From: Cladopsammia gracilis
Taxonomy: Eukaryota > Cnidaria > Anthozoa > Scleractinia > Dendrophylliidae
Length of the DNA stretch: 64,000 nt
Reading direction: 5' to 3'
Assembly (NCBI GenBank): GCA_022457155.1
Contig: JAJGOT010000448.1
Coordinates: 37,501 to 101,500, forward strand
Below the pieces are notes generated by a model. That model saw nothing but the letters and a program-made list of their open reading frames with translations, was not told where the DNA came from and did no database searches. Positions 30,585-40,950 of this stretch are shown in pieces. The position numbers and the translations under genes were made by a program. Every line of letters starts with the position of its first letter. Within the stretch, counting starts at the first letter, position 1.

Positions 30585-30700
30585 AAAAGGAAAAAAAAAA
30601 AAGAAAAAAAAGGGGGGACTTTATGGAGATTCGAACTCGGGCCGTCTGGGACTAAGCCACAAACTCAATCACTGCGCTGTATTTAAACACCCTTGCCGAT
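30585..30700 (-). repeat. tRNA-like (SINE-type) remnant with poly-A/T tract
   Basis: On the minus strand GCGCAGTGATTGAG resembles an A box and GAGTTCGAATCTCC is a clean B box, spaced as in a tRNA. A long T/C-rich tract follows. The acceptor stem does not pair, so it is not a functional tRNA. Confidence 0.5.
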
Positions 30701-31552
30701 AACCTGTTCATCATGCTTTCACGTATACACGGGTTTAAAAGTAAGACTACACTGCATTCACTAGATTCAGTAGCTGACACTTAAGCTCGACCCGGAGCTC
30801 GATCGCTAAGCAAATGGCAAGTTTAATATAACTTATAAAACACAGAACTTGCTAGAGCACAAATCCCACAGGAATAAGCGGCGAACACAATATCAAACGA
30901 TCCTATCCATCCATGAACGCCTTGAATTGTCTTGAAAGTGTGCAGTTGTACGCAGTAGTTCTTTATCTTGCTTCTCGAGTACACACACGGAGAGATTTTA
31001 CGGTATGCATTTCATGGCCGAAAGCCATATAGTCGTCGATATAGACTTAAATATGCGTGCATAAATTTGCATGCGCTAATGTGACACGAAAAAAAACAAG
31101 AAAAGTCAACGCCGGATTTACAACTCGTGTGCTTCGCCACGAGTAATGAGCAAGAACAACGGAGTTTTCTCATTTGCATTAGATGCGGCACATGTGAAGT
31201 TCAAAGTTTGTTGAAAGAATGTTAAAGATTCAGTCACCATTTGTTGTGTCAGTTGAGATTTTGATCATTCATATTAATACTTCAGGTGCAGTGACTTTCT
31301 ATCTAATAAAACACCACATACTAATCGCGTTCGAAGATAGTGTTGGTTGTCCTGTGGTTTATGTGCAGTAAGATTCGAGATTTTTTGGTAGACGGTCTTC
31401 CAAATAACCGCCCCTATCGTTTTTTTTTTTTTTCAGGGGCTCATTTCCGCCGGAAATTCCTTCGAACGCGTCTCCATAAGCTGTAATTACTGCTAGTTTA
31501 TATGAATGTTTTCATCAGATATAAAGTCAGTGCACGTGACGTATTGTGGGCT

Positions 31553-31758
31553 TTAATAGACCTCTTTAGCTTGTACGTTTTGTTTTCCCAATGTAGGTCA
31601 TGTGATGTTACCCTAGAGAACAGTTTCTGTAAAATTTTGTTTTCTTCACGTGCATATGTATGCATAATTTATGAAAAGACAAAGGACAAATTCCCTTGAG
31701 AACATCACATGACCTACATTGGGAAAACAAAATGTACAAGCTAAAGAGGTCTATTGTT
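31553..31758. mobile_element. MITE with 50-bp inverted ends
   Basis: TAGACCTCTTTAGCTTGTAC ... and its inverse at 31740-31758, with arms continuing through CCAATGTAGGTCATGTGATGTT. Confidence 0.8.
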
Positions 31759-32007
31759 TTGAAATTGCGACAACCTATTGTATTTGCTTTAGAAAGTCTT
31801 TTCACTTGTCAAATATCTCAACAGATAATAGACAATGAATAACTGAAAATGTATTGTGCAAAATGACCCAACACCACATTTTTATCGTCATTTAGCTAGC
31901 AAGGCGGAAAAAGTCTTTCCGTTTCCGCTAAATCGGAAAACCCTAATCAAAGTGAATAACTAACATTAACCTACTGTACAACTCGCCTTGTTGATTCTTT
32001 ATTATGA

Positions 32008-32008
<1 letters not shown>

Positions 32009-32065
<57 letters not shown>
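32009..32065. repeat. (AT)n microsatellite
   Basis: Uninterrupted AT dinucleotides. Confidence 0.95.
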
Positions 32066-32067
<2 letters not shown>

Positions 32068-32214
32068 CTGAGCCTAACAGCGTCGCTCTGTAAACAAGCT
32101 TAAGTAAGGTGAAACTTGAGTAAGGTGAAAGGTCGGAAGCACAAGAATTAAGATTGACGAAGGCTATTTTTCAATTTTAGCAATTCTCAAAAACAGTAAG
32201 CTTATTACGCGACC

Positions 32215-33035
32215 GTCTGCACAGTACATTTTTATAAACCGTACAAAAGTTCACAAAAACAACTTTTTAATTTCTCCGTCTAGAATAACTAGTACGACTG
32301 CTTTCCGAATAAAATACACTTGTTGCTTGTCACAAATTGCCCGAGAAACTGATTTGAAAATCAAAATTGCAAAAATACACAAACATATTTGCATAAGGCG
32401 ATGCGAGTGAAGATAGAACTGTACTATAAAATCAGTGTTGTTTTGTTTACATAAAATCGCTTTTCAATCTATCTACTGAATGAACAAACACATAGAAATG
32501 GACAACACAATCTTCTTTCGAAAAAATTTATTCAAATCTCTATTTATAAAAGTTTACGTTTAAAAGCAAAACGAGTTCCTCAAGCTTTGTTCGATGAAAT
32601 TTAAGAAATCGATGCAACTGAATGTAAGCACGTTTTAACAGTACATTTTTATAGACCGTACAAACGTTAACAAAAACAACGTTTTCTCCGTCTAGAATAA
32701 CTAGTACGACTACTTTCCGAATAATATACACTTGTTGCTTGTCACAGATTGCCCGAGAAACTGATTTGGAAATCAAAATTGCAAAAATACACAAACATAT
32801 TTGCATAAGGCGATGCGAGTGAAGATAGAACTGTACTATAAAATCAAAGTCTTGTTTTGTTTATAAAATCGCTTTTCGATCTATCTAATGAATGAACAAA
32901 CACATAAAAATGGACAACACAATCTTCTTTCGAAAAGATTTATTCAAATCTCCATTTATAATAGTTTACGTTTAAAAGCAAAACGCTTGAAATTCAAGAA
33001 ATCGATACAACTGAATGTAAGCACGTTTTACAAAT
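32215..33035. repeat. Tandem duplication of a ~420-bp unit
   Basis: 32215-32635 and 32638-33035 share long blocks (CTCCGTCTAGAATAACTAGT, CATATTTGCATAAGGCGATG, CAACTGAATGTAAGCACG) at about 90% identity. No coding sequence. Confidence 0.85.
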
Positions 33036-33315
33036 CTATTCTCCAAAACTAACAATACATAATAGAAAAAAACTCAAAAAAGCCCAGGCTGAATGGGGTT
33101 AATGTTGTGTTGCGCATGCAAATTCAGTGTTGGCGGTAGCGAAGTTCGACCAACATCGGACATTATCGTTTTTCTCTGTATTTCATTTACGAAGGAAAAT
33201 TTTATCATTTTCTTACAATGCCGTCGTGTTTACCTCAACCTACTACACGTCATTTAATTTCCGGGTTTGTCAGGAAAACAGATAAAATTGTTGAGTAGCT
33301 TCTCCGAAATGAACA

Positions 33316-34290
33316 TTAAGGTGGCTGAACACAGTTTCACTGTACCTATACGTCATTTTCAAACTACTAACGTCTGAGCGCCAAAAATTGGTGAGGCATA
33401 CGATTAAGCAACGAGCTATATATTTTGATATTTTTGTTGAGCTTTTAGGGTGTTGCCATGGCAACACGGTGGATTGTATTTCGCCCTGCAATATTTGGTT
33501 TCATTTATTTTCAGAAAATCTAGTCGTTAGATTTTGTCCATCATTTGTCTCCAGTAAACTCGTAAAAATATTCGCATGTTAACACTGGTCTCATGTAATT
33601 TTAACAGAGGGATCTTCCGTAATTTGTGGTTTAATATGATTGCGTTTTGTAAAAATCTCCTGTGTTAGATTTCAAATTTCTGATGGCAGGTGAGTTCGGC
33701 ATATTCGGAACTATTGTTGTGCCAAATTTCGTGAATTCTAACGAGTGGTTCCGTAGAAATCAGCACATTTCCGAGGAAAGTCGCTAAAATATCAAGTCAC
33801 AATTTTTTGGTCAACTGCGCATGCACTGCATTTGACTTGGTTCTCGATCCAAAGACAAAAACGACCAAAAAAGCAGTGTATTTCATCAATGGTTCTATAA
33901 ATTATCTTTTGATTCAACAAACATCTTTACGAACCACAAATTGTTTGATTATAAGACGAAAAACAACACTTTCGCGATCCACGCTGATGAATAATGCTCA
34001 TTTGCATTATTCACGCTGAATAGGCGCCACGTTTTTTTTTCTTAAAACTCTGCACGTGCTGATTCACGTAAGCAGCTGAAATAGCGAAGCGCACAATTAC
34101 TATTTATAGAACTAAAACTCAGACAAACAAACCAAAAGTGACTCTCAGGGGATTCCTAATAAGGAATTTCTATTGTCAGAAATGCACGAATAAACAAGAA
34201 TAAATTATAAACTCAGACAAACAAGAGTACTGACGTCATTTGTGCGCTTTGCTATTGAAGAGCGCGTGCAAATTGTGTTCAGCCACCTTA
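33316..34290. mobile_element. TTAA-flanked element, TTAAGGTGGCTGAACACA ends
   Basis: Left TTAAGGTGGCTGAACACA; right TGTGTTCAGCCACCTTA. Absent from copy B at 52370, where CATTAAATGCAGAG is uninterrupted. No transposase. Shorter relative of the elements at 7913 and 41088. Confidence 0.85.
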
Positions 34291-34410
34291 GGCCCGGTTC
34301 AAACGTCGAACTTCACATGTGCCGAATCTAATGCAAATGAGTAAAATCTATTGTTCTTGCTCATTTGCATTAGGTTCGGCACATGTGAAGTTCGACGTTT
34401 GAACCGGGCC
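34291..34410. mobile_element. 120-bp palindromic MITE in the TTAA of the neighbouring element
   Basis: GGCCCGGTTCAAACGTCGAAC and its inverse, flanked by TA inside the TTAA of the previous element. It therefore inserted later. Confidence 0.9.
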
Positions 34411-34539
34411 TAATGCAGAGAAAACGGAAGAATAAAATCGCCCAAATCCATGCAAATTTAGACCGGGTATCCAAACCTCCTTCACGGAAGTGATTTTCTT
34501 GAAACCATCTCATGGTGGAACGGGTTTGATTCTCATCAT

Positions 34540-34803
34540 TTGATACTCTATCTGTTCTACCCTACCGATTTTTCTTCTCTTACGGCCTTAATAGACATAT
34601 TGAATGACAAATTCACTGCACTCGGAATAACAAAGGCCGAAAACATTGACTGGAAGAACAACAAATATAACGCACCAGTAGTAATTTTCTTAATCAACCA
34701 AATGTTAGTTTTTTGTGATCCAAAATTAGATTGTCAGCAGATCAGAACTCATGGAGATTTGAGCAGACAAGATGATCAAAAAAAAAGGGAAACGGTTAAT
34801 TAA
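34540..34803 (+). CDS. Small open frame kept in both duplicate copies (copy A, 87 aa)
   Basis: Matches the frame at 52454-52834 from DFSSLTALIDI to the stop. Blocks include NDKFTA, ITKAEN, DWKNNKYN, LINQML, CDPK and IRTHGDLSR. The three length differences between copies are 3, 3 and 12 bases, so the frame is preserved, but most substitutions change the residue. Located upstream of the CAP first exon. Family not recognised; could be an unknown short protein or a non-coding stretch open by chance. Confidence 0.35.
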   Translation: MILYLFYPTDFSSLTALIDILNDKFTALGITKAENIDWKNNKYNAPVVIFLINQMLVFCDPKLDCQQIRTHGDLSRQDDQKKRETVN

Positions 34804-34853
34804 CGTAGTTGCCTCTTTTAAAGCAACACTTCTATAGTATATACGCATATTTA

Positions 34854-34863
34854 CGTATCTATA
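34854..34863. repeat. Left target duplication of the 6-kb transposon
   Basis: CGTATCTAT(A), identical to 40857-40866. Copy B has the uninterrupted site at 52884-52900 (ACATATCTATAGTTTC). Confidence 0.85.
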
Positions 34864-34947
34864 ACAGGGGGCTTTTTTGCATTAGCATGCGCAAACACCG
34901 CTGTCACGCGGGCTCACCACAGGGCCCCCATAGAACATTTCACAGCA

Positions 34948-37900
34948 ATGGCGGGTTCTTTAAACTTGTTAGTTATTCTCTCTGTTCTTTTAATATTCGT
35001 TTCTGAATGTAAAAGAGATTCGGTTAAGTGTTCAGTGTGCGAAAAAATCACTAACAGTAAAAGTTGCAGGCCAGTCGCTTCTTATGTTGCGGAATTGCCA
35101 CCTGAAAGTTGTAACCTACTTGACCTCGACGGTGCGCGGATTTGCGGTGCCTGTAGAATGGCCCTCAAAAGAAAATCTTCGTTTTCACAGGTAGGTATTA
35201 TGACGATTGGTTGGATTTAAACACAAAGTGCTACCATTAAAGCAAAAAATATATATTCAAAATTTTCATTTTAGCGAGTGGGAAAATACAGGCACCCTAA
35301 AATGGGAAGGCGCGCAAAGGACAAAGCACCAGTAGGAACCACGACGACCCAGCTCGCTAGAAAATCGGCAGCTACCCAAACGACAGCAGAAAACACCGCG
35401 ATATCACTTGACTCGTGGACGGTAGAAGAGACGTGCTTCGGCGACATTTTAAGGGGACCTTGTGGTCGAGTGCTTTTCCCGCCTGGGCTTTATGAGGAAG
35501 TACAGGAGGAAATGCTCCAGCTTTCCAAACGTAGGATATAAAATAATTTATCTAAGGCAAACGGAAAACCAACAAAAACGGCTCTTTCTTGGTGTTGCAA
35601 GGTGCATTAATGCATTTCAACCTAGAGTTCTTTGTTTTCAATAGTATTGTTTTACTGCATTTTCTTTGTTATTGTCTATTGTTTGATTGTCTTCGTGCTC
35701 TTGGTGCCTTGCAACACCAAGAAAGAGCCACAAAAACGTTTTTAGTACTTTTCATTGATCAGCCAAACAGACATATGGTTCAAGGCTCAATTTTATTTTC
35801 AATGTTTCATAAAACGACCCACATACAACAACAAACGTATAATAAAGGTGTAAGAAAGGAGGCAGACAGGAAGACAGACAGACAAAGTGGGGAAGTGAGA
35901 TAGATCTACAGAAAGAGGCAGGCAGGCAAAGAAAGACCTATACAAAGAGTGGGAAGACAAATAGACAGAATATATTTTGGTAATCCAATTAATTCTGTTG
36001 TTCTTTTCTTTCAGGGTGTGACATTTCAAAGGAGTTACAATGTATAAAAAATACTCTCTTCCAAGAATTCACTAGTTCAGGAAAATCACCAATATATGAT
36101 CCAGAGGAATTTCAAAAGGTGTGCACTAAGGCAGGAGCCAAAACAATCTTTAGTACTATTCTTTCGGCGATGACAAGTGAAAGGCATTCTGAACAACGAG
36201 TGGAATCCAACAAAAAAAGAACAGTTGCTATAATTTACAAGCTATGCTATGGTTTGAGCCAAGTATGCAACTGGATGCAAACGGACCATAACATATTTCT
36301 CAAACAGTCAAACATAAATAATGAGGGATTGCAAACAGAGCATCTCATGGGAGCCTCCTGTAGCAAAAGTAAATCAAAATTAATGATGAATGAGATGGCA
36401 AAAACAGCATCTAGAAAAATCAATGAAATAGTGACAGAGGCCATTGCACAGAGGTGGCAGTTGGTGCTAGTCATCGATGACTACACTACAATTCACTCCA
36501 TCAGACGACCACTTACAGAACAACTGAGCAATGCTAAATCTATGTGTACAATTCTTATCAAAGCTTTCAAAAACATCAATGCAGTACCTTCCTCTCCAGT
36601 AAGCAGCTATCATGACCCCAAAGGTATTGATATAGAATCATCTGTACAAACTGTTTCTGGTTTGAATTCTATGTACAAATTGACCTACACCTACTCCTCT
36701 GTCATGCCTGCTTGGATCACTGCCACATTCTCAAATCCAGAAATGGAGAGACACCGCGTAACAGCACATGTATATAGCAATGATGACTCAGTCAGTTCCA
36801 TGAGAAAAATGGATGATGTCCATTTGGTTGACTTTGTCCAGTTAACACTGAAAAGCAGGGACGACTTTTCTGCTGCATTTGACATACTACTCGGTACCAA
36901 GCTCTCAGACTATTTTCAAGAATTCCTTACTCCCCAGCCTGGTGATTGGCCGGCACAATTTTATAGCCGTCAAATTGTGTATGAGACTTTGTCCAAATTC
37001 AGTAATCCAGCTCATGCAAATGGTTCTTCCATACTTCCACAGCCTCCTCATGATCATTGCTATGCCACAGCCTCAACCTCCATCCCTGAAACACAAAGTA
37101 TAGTAAATCAGCCAAAAATACTTTCAATAATTCCCTGTATTGGCCCCTTACATGTGTCATTAAATGGCAGAGAAACTGTTTTTAATGATTACCGATTATT
37201 TTTTGAAAACATCTACAAGCAACTGTTTCCAAAAAGTAAGCTGGCCAAAAGCCCAAAGCCATGGCGGATAAGTCTTCTGCAAGAGGTTGTTTATGGAGGA
37301 TGGCTTTTTATCAGAGACAGCATCAAAGACAAGTTTTCTTACTGTAAGGACACTGAATACAGGACACTGTTAAATTTACTAGACAATTATTTGCCCCTTG
37401 TCCTCACTATCTACTCTGTGACTTTTAAAATGAATAACTTTCCAGAATACTTTAACGCTATAATACGGATCTGGACTATGTTTGTTTGCCTTGAACGGCA
37501 CCACTATGATAAAGCTCCGCTGGTCTGGCTGGCTATGTGCACCTATTGGGGAAAGCACCATCCTAAGTTATACAACCTTCTGAGGTCATGTCTGGTTATA
37601 TTTGACGAGTATCCCGTTGAAAATGCGCATAGCATAATAAGAGCTAAAACCAACCCTCATGATACAGCTGAGCAAATAATCAAGAAAGCCAAGTCAACCT
37701 TTCAATCAAAACACTCTCAGCAGAACTTCAAAGAACATTTTGCACCTGCAAATAAACAACACTTCAAACTAAACCACCTGACAAGTCTGAAAGCTAAATG
37801 TGCTACTATTCTGGCTGATATTTTTACACAGATTTCAAAGAATCCAGGAATGGCAAAGATATGGAATGAAGGTAAAAAGAAAAAACTACTGTTGCCAAGA

Positions 37901-39196
37901 GTTTTTGGTAATGAAGCTGTTAAATCAAAAGTTCTTCCATTGGGATACTGTGGAAATACTATGCCTAAAGAAGACAGGAGATGTGATCTACAAGGATGTA
38001 ACATATGTGGGGATCAGCCATGGCACATTTTTGAGGGCTGTTCGCATTCATTTCATGAGGTTTGTCTAGATGATCACCAATTTTGTCCCCTTTGTCACAC
38101 ATTCTTAGAAGAAAGAGCAAGGTCTCTGTCACAAACAGCTCAAGATGCCATCTTGAATCCTAAAGAAAAAGAGACTCCCATTTCATCTACTAATACTGAT
38201 ATAAGCAATGATGATCAAGTCTTAGATGCCTTGGATGACTTAGATGCCTTAACAGCAAACAGAAGTAGCTTAGATGTGGAGAGTCAGTTGCAGTCCATCA
38301 ATGTGAAACTATCGGCACTGCCACTACCCCCTCCACCACCCTTACCTCAGCACCAACCACTAGCCCCTCCAGCACTAGTAACGCAACAGTCTACCACATG
38401 TAGCACAAGAAAGCAGCCCATGTGTAAAAAATGTCATCACACAAGAAAGGGTCATTCATACCCGAAGAATGCACCTATTAGATGTCCCAGATGTTCAGGG
38501 GGGATTTGTACAAGCAACAACAATACTATGTCACCACCAAGTGTATCCCCACCAGCATCAAGTGTACCTCTGCCAGCATCAAGTGTACCCCCACCACCAA
38601 CAAGTGTACCCCCACCACCAACAAGTGTACCCCCACCACCAACTAGTGTACCTGCACCACAACAGCAATTCTATCTCCAGACAACTAATCATTTTGGATA
38701 TGTCAATGAATTTTTATTGCCTCAACAACTTTCACAATGTTCAATATTTGGTATACAGCTAGGCAGCAATGCCTGCACAATAATTGCAGCCTTTGGTGGT
38801 ATGAAGTTTTTAGATGGAACTCTTCCATTCCCAACACCAGTAAATCTCCTACGGTCTATTGCTTCATTTGCTAACTCAATGAAAGAGGGAAATTTGCTTT
38901 ACAATACATTGAACATGCCACTGAGTCAACCAAACTTAAATGTCCAGGAAGCACTTCAAACAAGAACTGACAATTATAACCTTAAAATAGTTGAGGACAT
39001 AGGGATCTTTTGTAAAGCATCTCTCACAGACAAGCTGAATGAAATTTGCTCCATTGCTGAGGATTGTTGTACAATCCTTATTGCTCCACCAGACAAGTCA
39101 ATGCTTCTTTGCTGTAGTAAAACTGAACAGTCAATCGCACTGTTTGAAAGTCATCCTCATGGACAACATGGAGGGATAGTAGCACTTGCCAAATAA
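34948..39196 (+). CDS. Large transposon protein, putative transposase (3 exons, 1226 aa)
   Basis: Exons 34948-35190, 35275-35530 and 36015-39196, all with GT-AG borders and matching phases (0, 1), give one uninterrupted frame. Exon 1 codes a Cys-rich segment (CSVCEKITNSKSC ... ICGAC), preceded by an odd hydrophobic start. Exon 3 holds a putative RNase-H-like core: VIDDYTTIHSIRRP (~324), PCIGPLHVSLN (~542) and DEYPVENAHSIIR (~700). The order D ... GPLH ... E with N-A-H recalls DUF6589-type proteins, but the match is by eye. Then come a RING-like finger (CNICGDQPWH ... CSHSFHEVC ... CPLC, ~825-862), a Pro-rich stretch with S-V-P-P-P-P-T repeats, a zinc ribbon (CKKCHHTRKGHS ... CPRC, ~970-1000), and a C-terminal domain with GSNACTIIA and LFESHPHGQHGG that could be a Cys-His protease fold. 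No frame damage. Start codon is tentative. Confidence 0.75.
35577..35735. mobile_element. MITE in intron 2 of the transposon gene
   Basis: GGCTCTTTCTTGGTGTTGCAAGG and its inverse flank a ~110-bp centre. Similar ends (GTTTCTTGGTGTTGCGGA) occur at 57205 and 57310. Confidence 0.75.
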
Positions 39197-40856
39197 GAGC
39201 ACCTTGACAAATTTGTGTCGTATCTATCACTTATGTGTGTGCGTGACTGGGGACATGATATTGATGGTGCTAACTTATTTGTAATGGGAGCTAAGGAGTA
39301 ATTTTGCTTATGTTACTGAGTTACATAGTGTGTAGGACTTCTTAAATAGCTATACAACTATTTAAAAAAGGTTGTTTTACTTAAGTCTATGCCCCTAGAC
39401 CACAAAGGAGCATGGGAGGTATGAAATAACTGGTTCTTTGGCAAATGTCTGGCATTCTACAACATGAAAAATGGTCAGAGCCCAAAACAATAATAAAAAT
39501 TAATATGTAATGCAATGTCTACTCAAAATTTTATTTCTAAAGTGTTTTTTTTATTTTCAGCACGCTAAAGGTGCATGGCATGTATACTTGACTATAGCTG
39601 CAACAACCTTTTCTGAAATAGGTGTATAAGCTTGCCAAAGTGACAAGAGGGTCTGAAACTATTTTCAGCTAAGAAAGTGGTGGTTATTGTTTATGTTACA
39701 ATTACAGTAAAAATAATATAATGCACATCCAAAAAAACTATATTATCATGATATTATGAGTTTTGCTTTTGAGGCCATCTCAAATTTAGTTCATTTGTCA
39801 TACAAACTGACAACAATCCCAAATGAAGCTATTTCAGGGGCAATTCCCAAGCAGAGACTTCAAGTATAGCAAAACTTATGTTAAGGAACAGTTTAATGAG
39901 TTAGTTTATACTCAAAACATCTAAAAAATCTCCAACTTCCCCCATTTTCCAAGCCAATGTAGCACCATGTATTAAAAGCAAATTGAATGTAGTTTAGTTT
40001 CCAATATATATTGCTCTGGCACAACGAGCGGTTTTCGAATAATAAACAACTAATTAATATTCAATAAACAATAATTTTTTGTAGATTTGTTAATTTGAGT
40101 TGAGGCTTCATTTTGCTACCGATTGCAAAGAAAAAAGTGATTACAAGATAACAAGAGTTCTAGAAACGGTGTATGATTTATTTGAAGTTATGGCATTCGC
40201 CACGAGGGAAGTTGAACTACACAAACAACAAGACGAGAACCAACGTGTTTCACTATAAAGCTGAAAACACAAACTTCCCCCATTTTGTGATTGATCTCTG
40301 CTAGATAAACGGATTTCAAAATGATAGTTGTTGCCATTTTTATTTAAAACTCTGTGGCACAACGACTGGACTTCGAAATCATGGTCTGCCAAGACGGCGA
40401 GAAATTGGCATTTTGCATTAGAGCAGGGAAGTTCACCGAAAGATTTCGCATGTACTCCTTGGCGCGATTTCTTAAATAGGGACTTAAATAAAACAAACTT
40501 ACCTTTACGGATACGTTGACAGTTCATATATCAATTCTGGGTAGAAAGTTCATGTGGCAATGTCCATTGAAGACCACAAATCCGCCATTAATCCATAAGT
40601 CCTTGCATAGAGTTGTCTCTTCGAATTGTTGAACAGCATTACAATCTCAAGCTCAAAGGGCCAGTATTTTCATCCCCAACTTACTAATATGATTTGTACT
40701 TTTACTATGTGTTGATTTAAAGTTTTTCCCGCAAACGAAAATGAAGGAATTAGCCCCGAATTTAGCCACGGTACTTGACAACAAGATATCACTTCGGAGC
40801 CAAAGCAAGCAAGCCGCGTACTTTTGTGCGCATGCGTCACAAGAAAGCCCCCTGTT
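39197..40856. other. Non-coding right part of the 6-kb transposon
   Basis: AATAAA-like signal near 39490; no supported gene. The 128-codon minus frame 40141-40527 has no family resemblance and I do not count it. Confidence 0.45.
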
Positions 40857-40866
40857 CGTATCTATA
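40857..40866. repeat. Right target duplication of the 6-kb transposon
   Basis: CGTATCTATA; see 34854-34863. Confidence 0.85.
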
Positions 40867-40950
40867 GTTTCTTGGCCTCTTACGCACTATATATATGAAC
40901 GTCGTGCTCTTTTCTTTCCACTAGAAGTGTATCACAGCTGAGAAAAAAAC

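Larger units (their letters stand above)
29661..31215. mobile_element. Interval bounded by inverted GTTCAAACTTTGAAC family ends
   Basis: Left GGCCGGTTCAAACTTTGAACTTCACATGTGCCGAATCT and right GATGCGGCACATGTGAAGTTCAAAGTTTG are inverse, and belong to the family at 5959 and 34291. The interior holds a 5S-like sequence and a tRNA-like SINE remnant, so this may be a large TA-element that captured sequence, or two solo ends by chance. Confidence 0.45.
34863..40856 (+). mobile_element. 6-kb autonomous DNA transposon of unrecognised type
   Basis: Ends AACAGGGGGC ... GCCCCCTGTT are perfect 10-bp inverted repeats, extending imperfectly to about 30 bp (shared TTTnTTG and GCATGCGCA). The 9-bp flanking duplication (CGTATCTAT) and the empty site in duplicate copy B prove insertion after the segmental duplication. 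It holds one three-exon gene (34948-39196), a MITE in its second intron, and ~1.6 kb of non-coding sequence at the right end. The 9-bp duplication excludes Tc1, piggyBac and hAT; MULEs make 9 bp, but the protein does not look MULE-like to me. Confidence 0.85.

Noticed and set aside
30585..30700. A functional tRNA gene
   Set aside because: A and B boxes are present but the acceptor and anticodon stems do not pair; a SINE remnant fits better.
38469..38762. Frame with HQVYP/HHQQVYP repeats
   Set aside because: Shadow of the Pro-rich stretch of the transposon protein in another frame.
40141..40527. 128-codon minus-strand frame in the right part of the 6-kb transposon
   Set aside because: No family resemblance, no second copy to compare and no upstream signals; may be chance.
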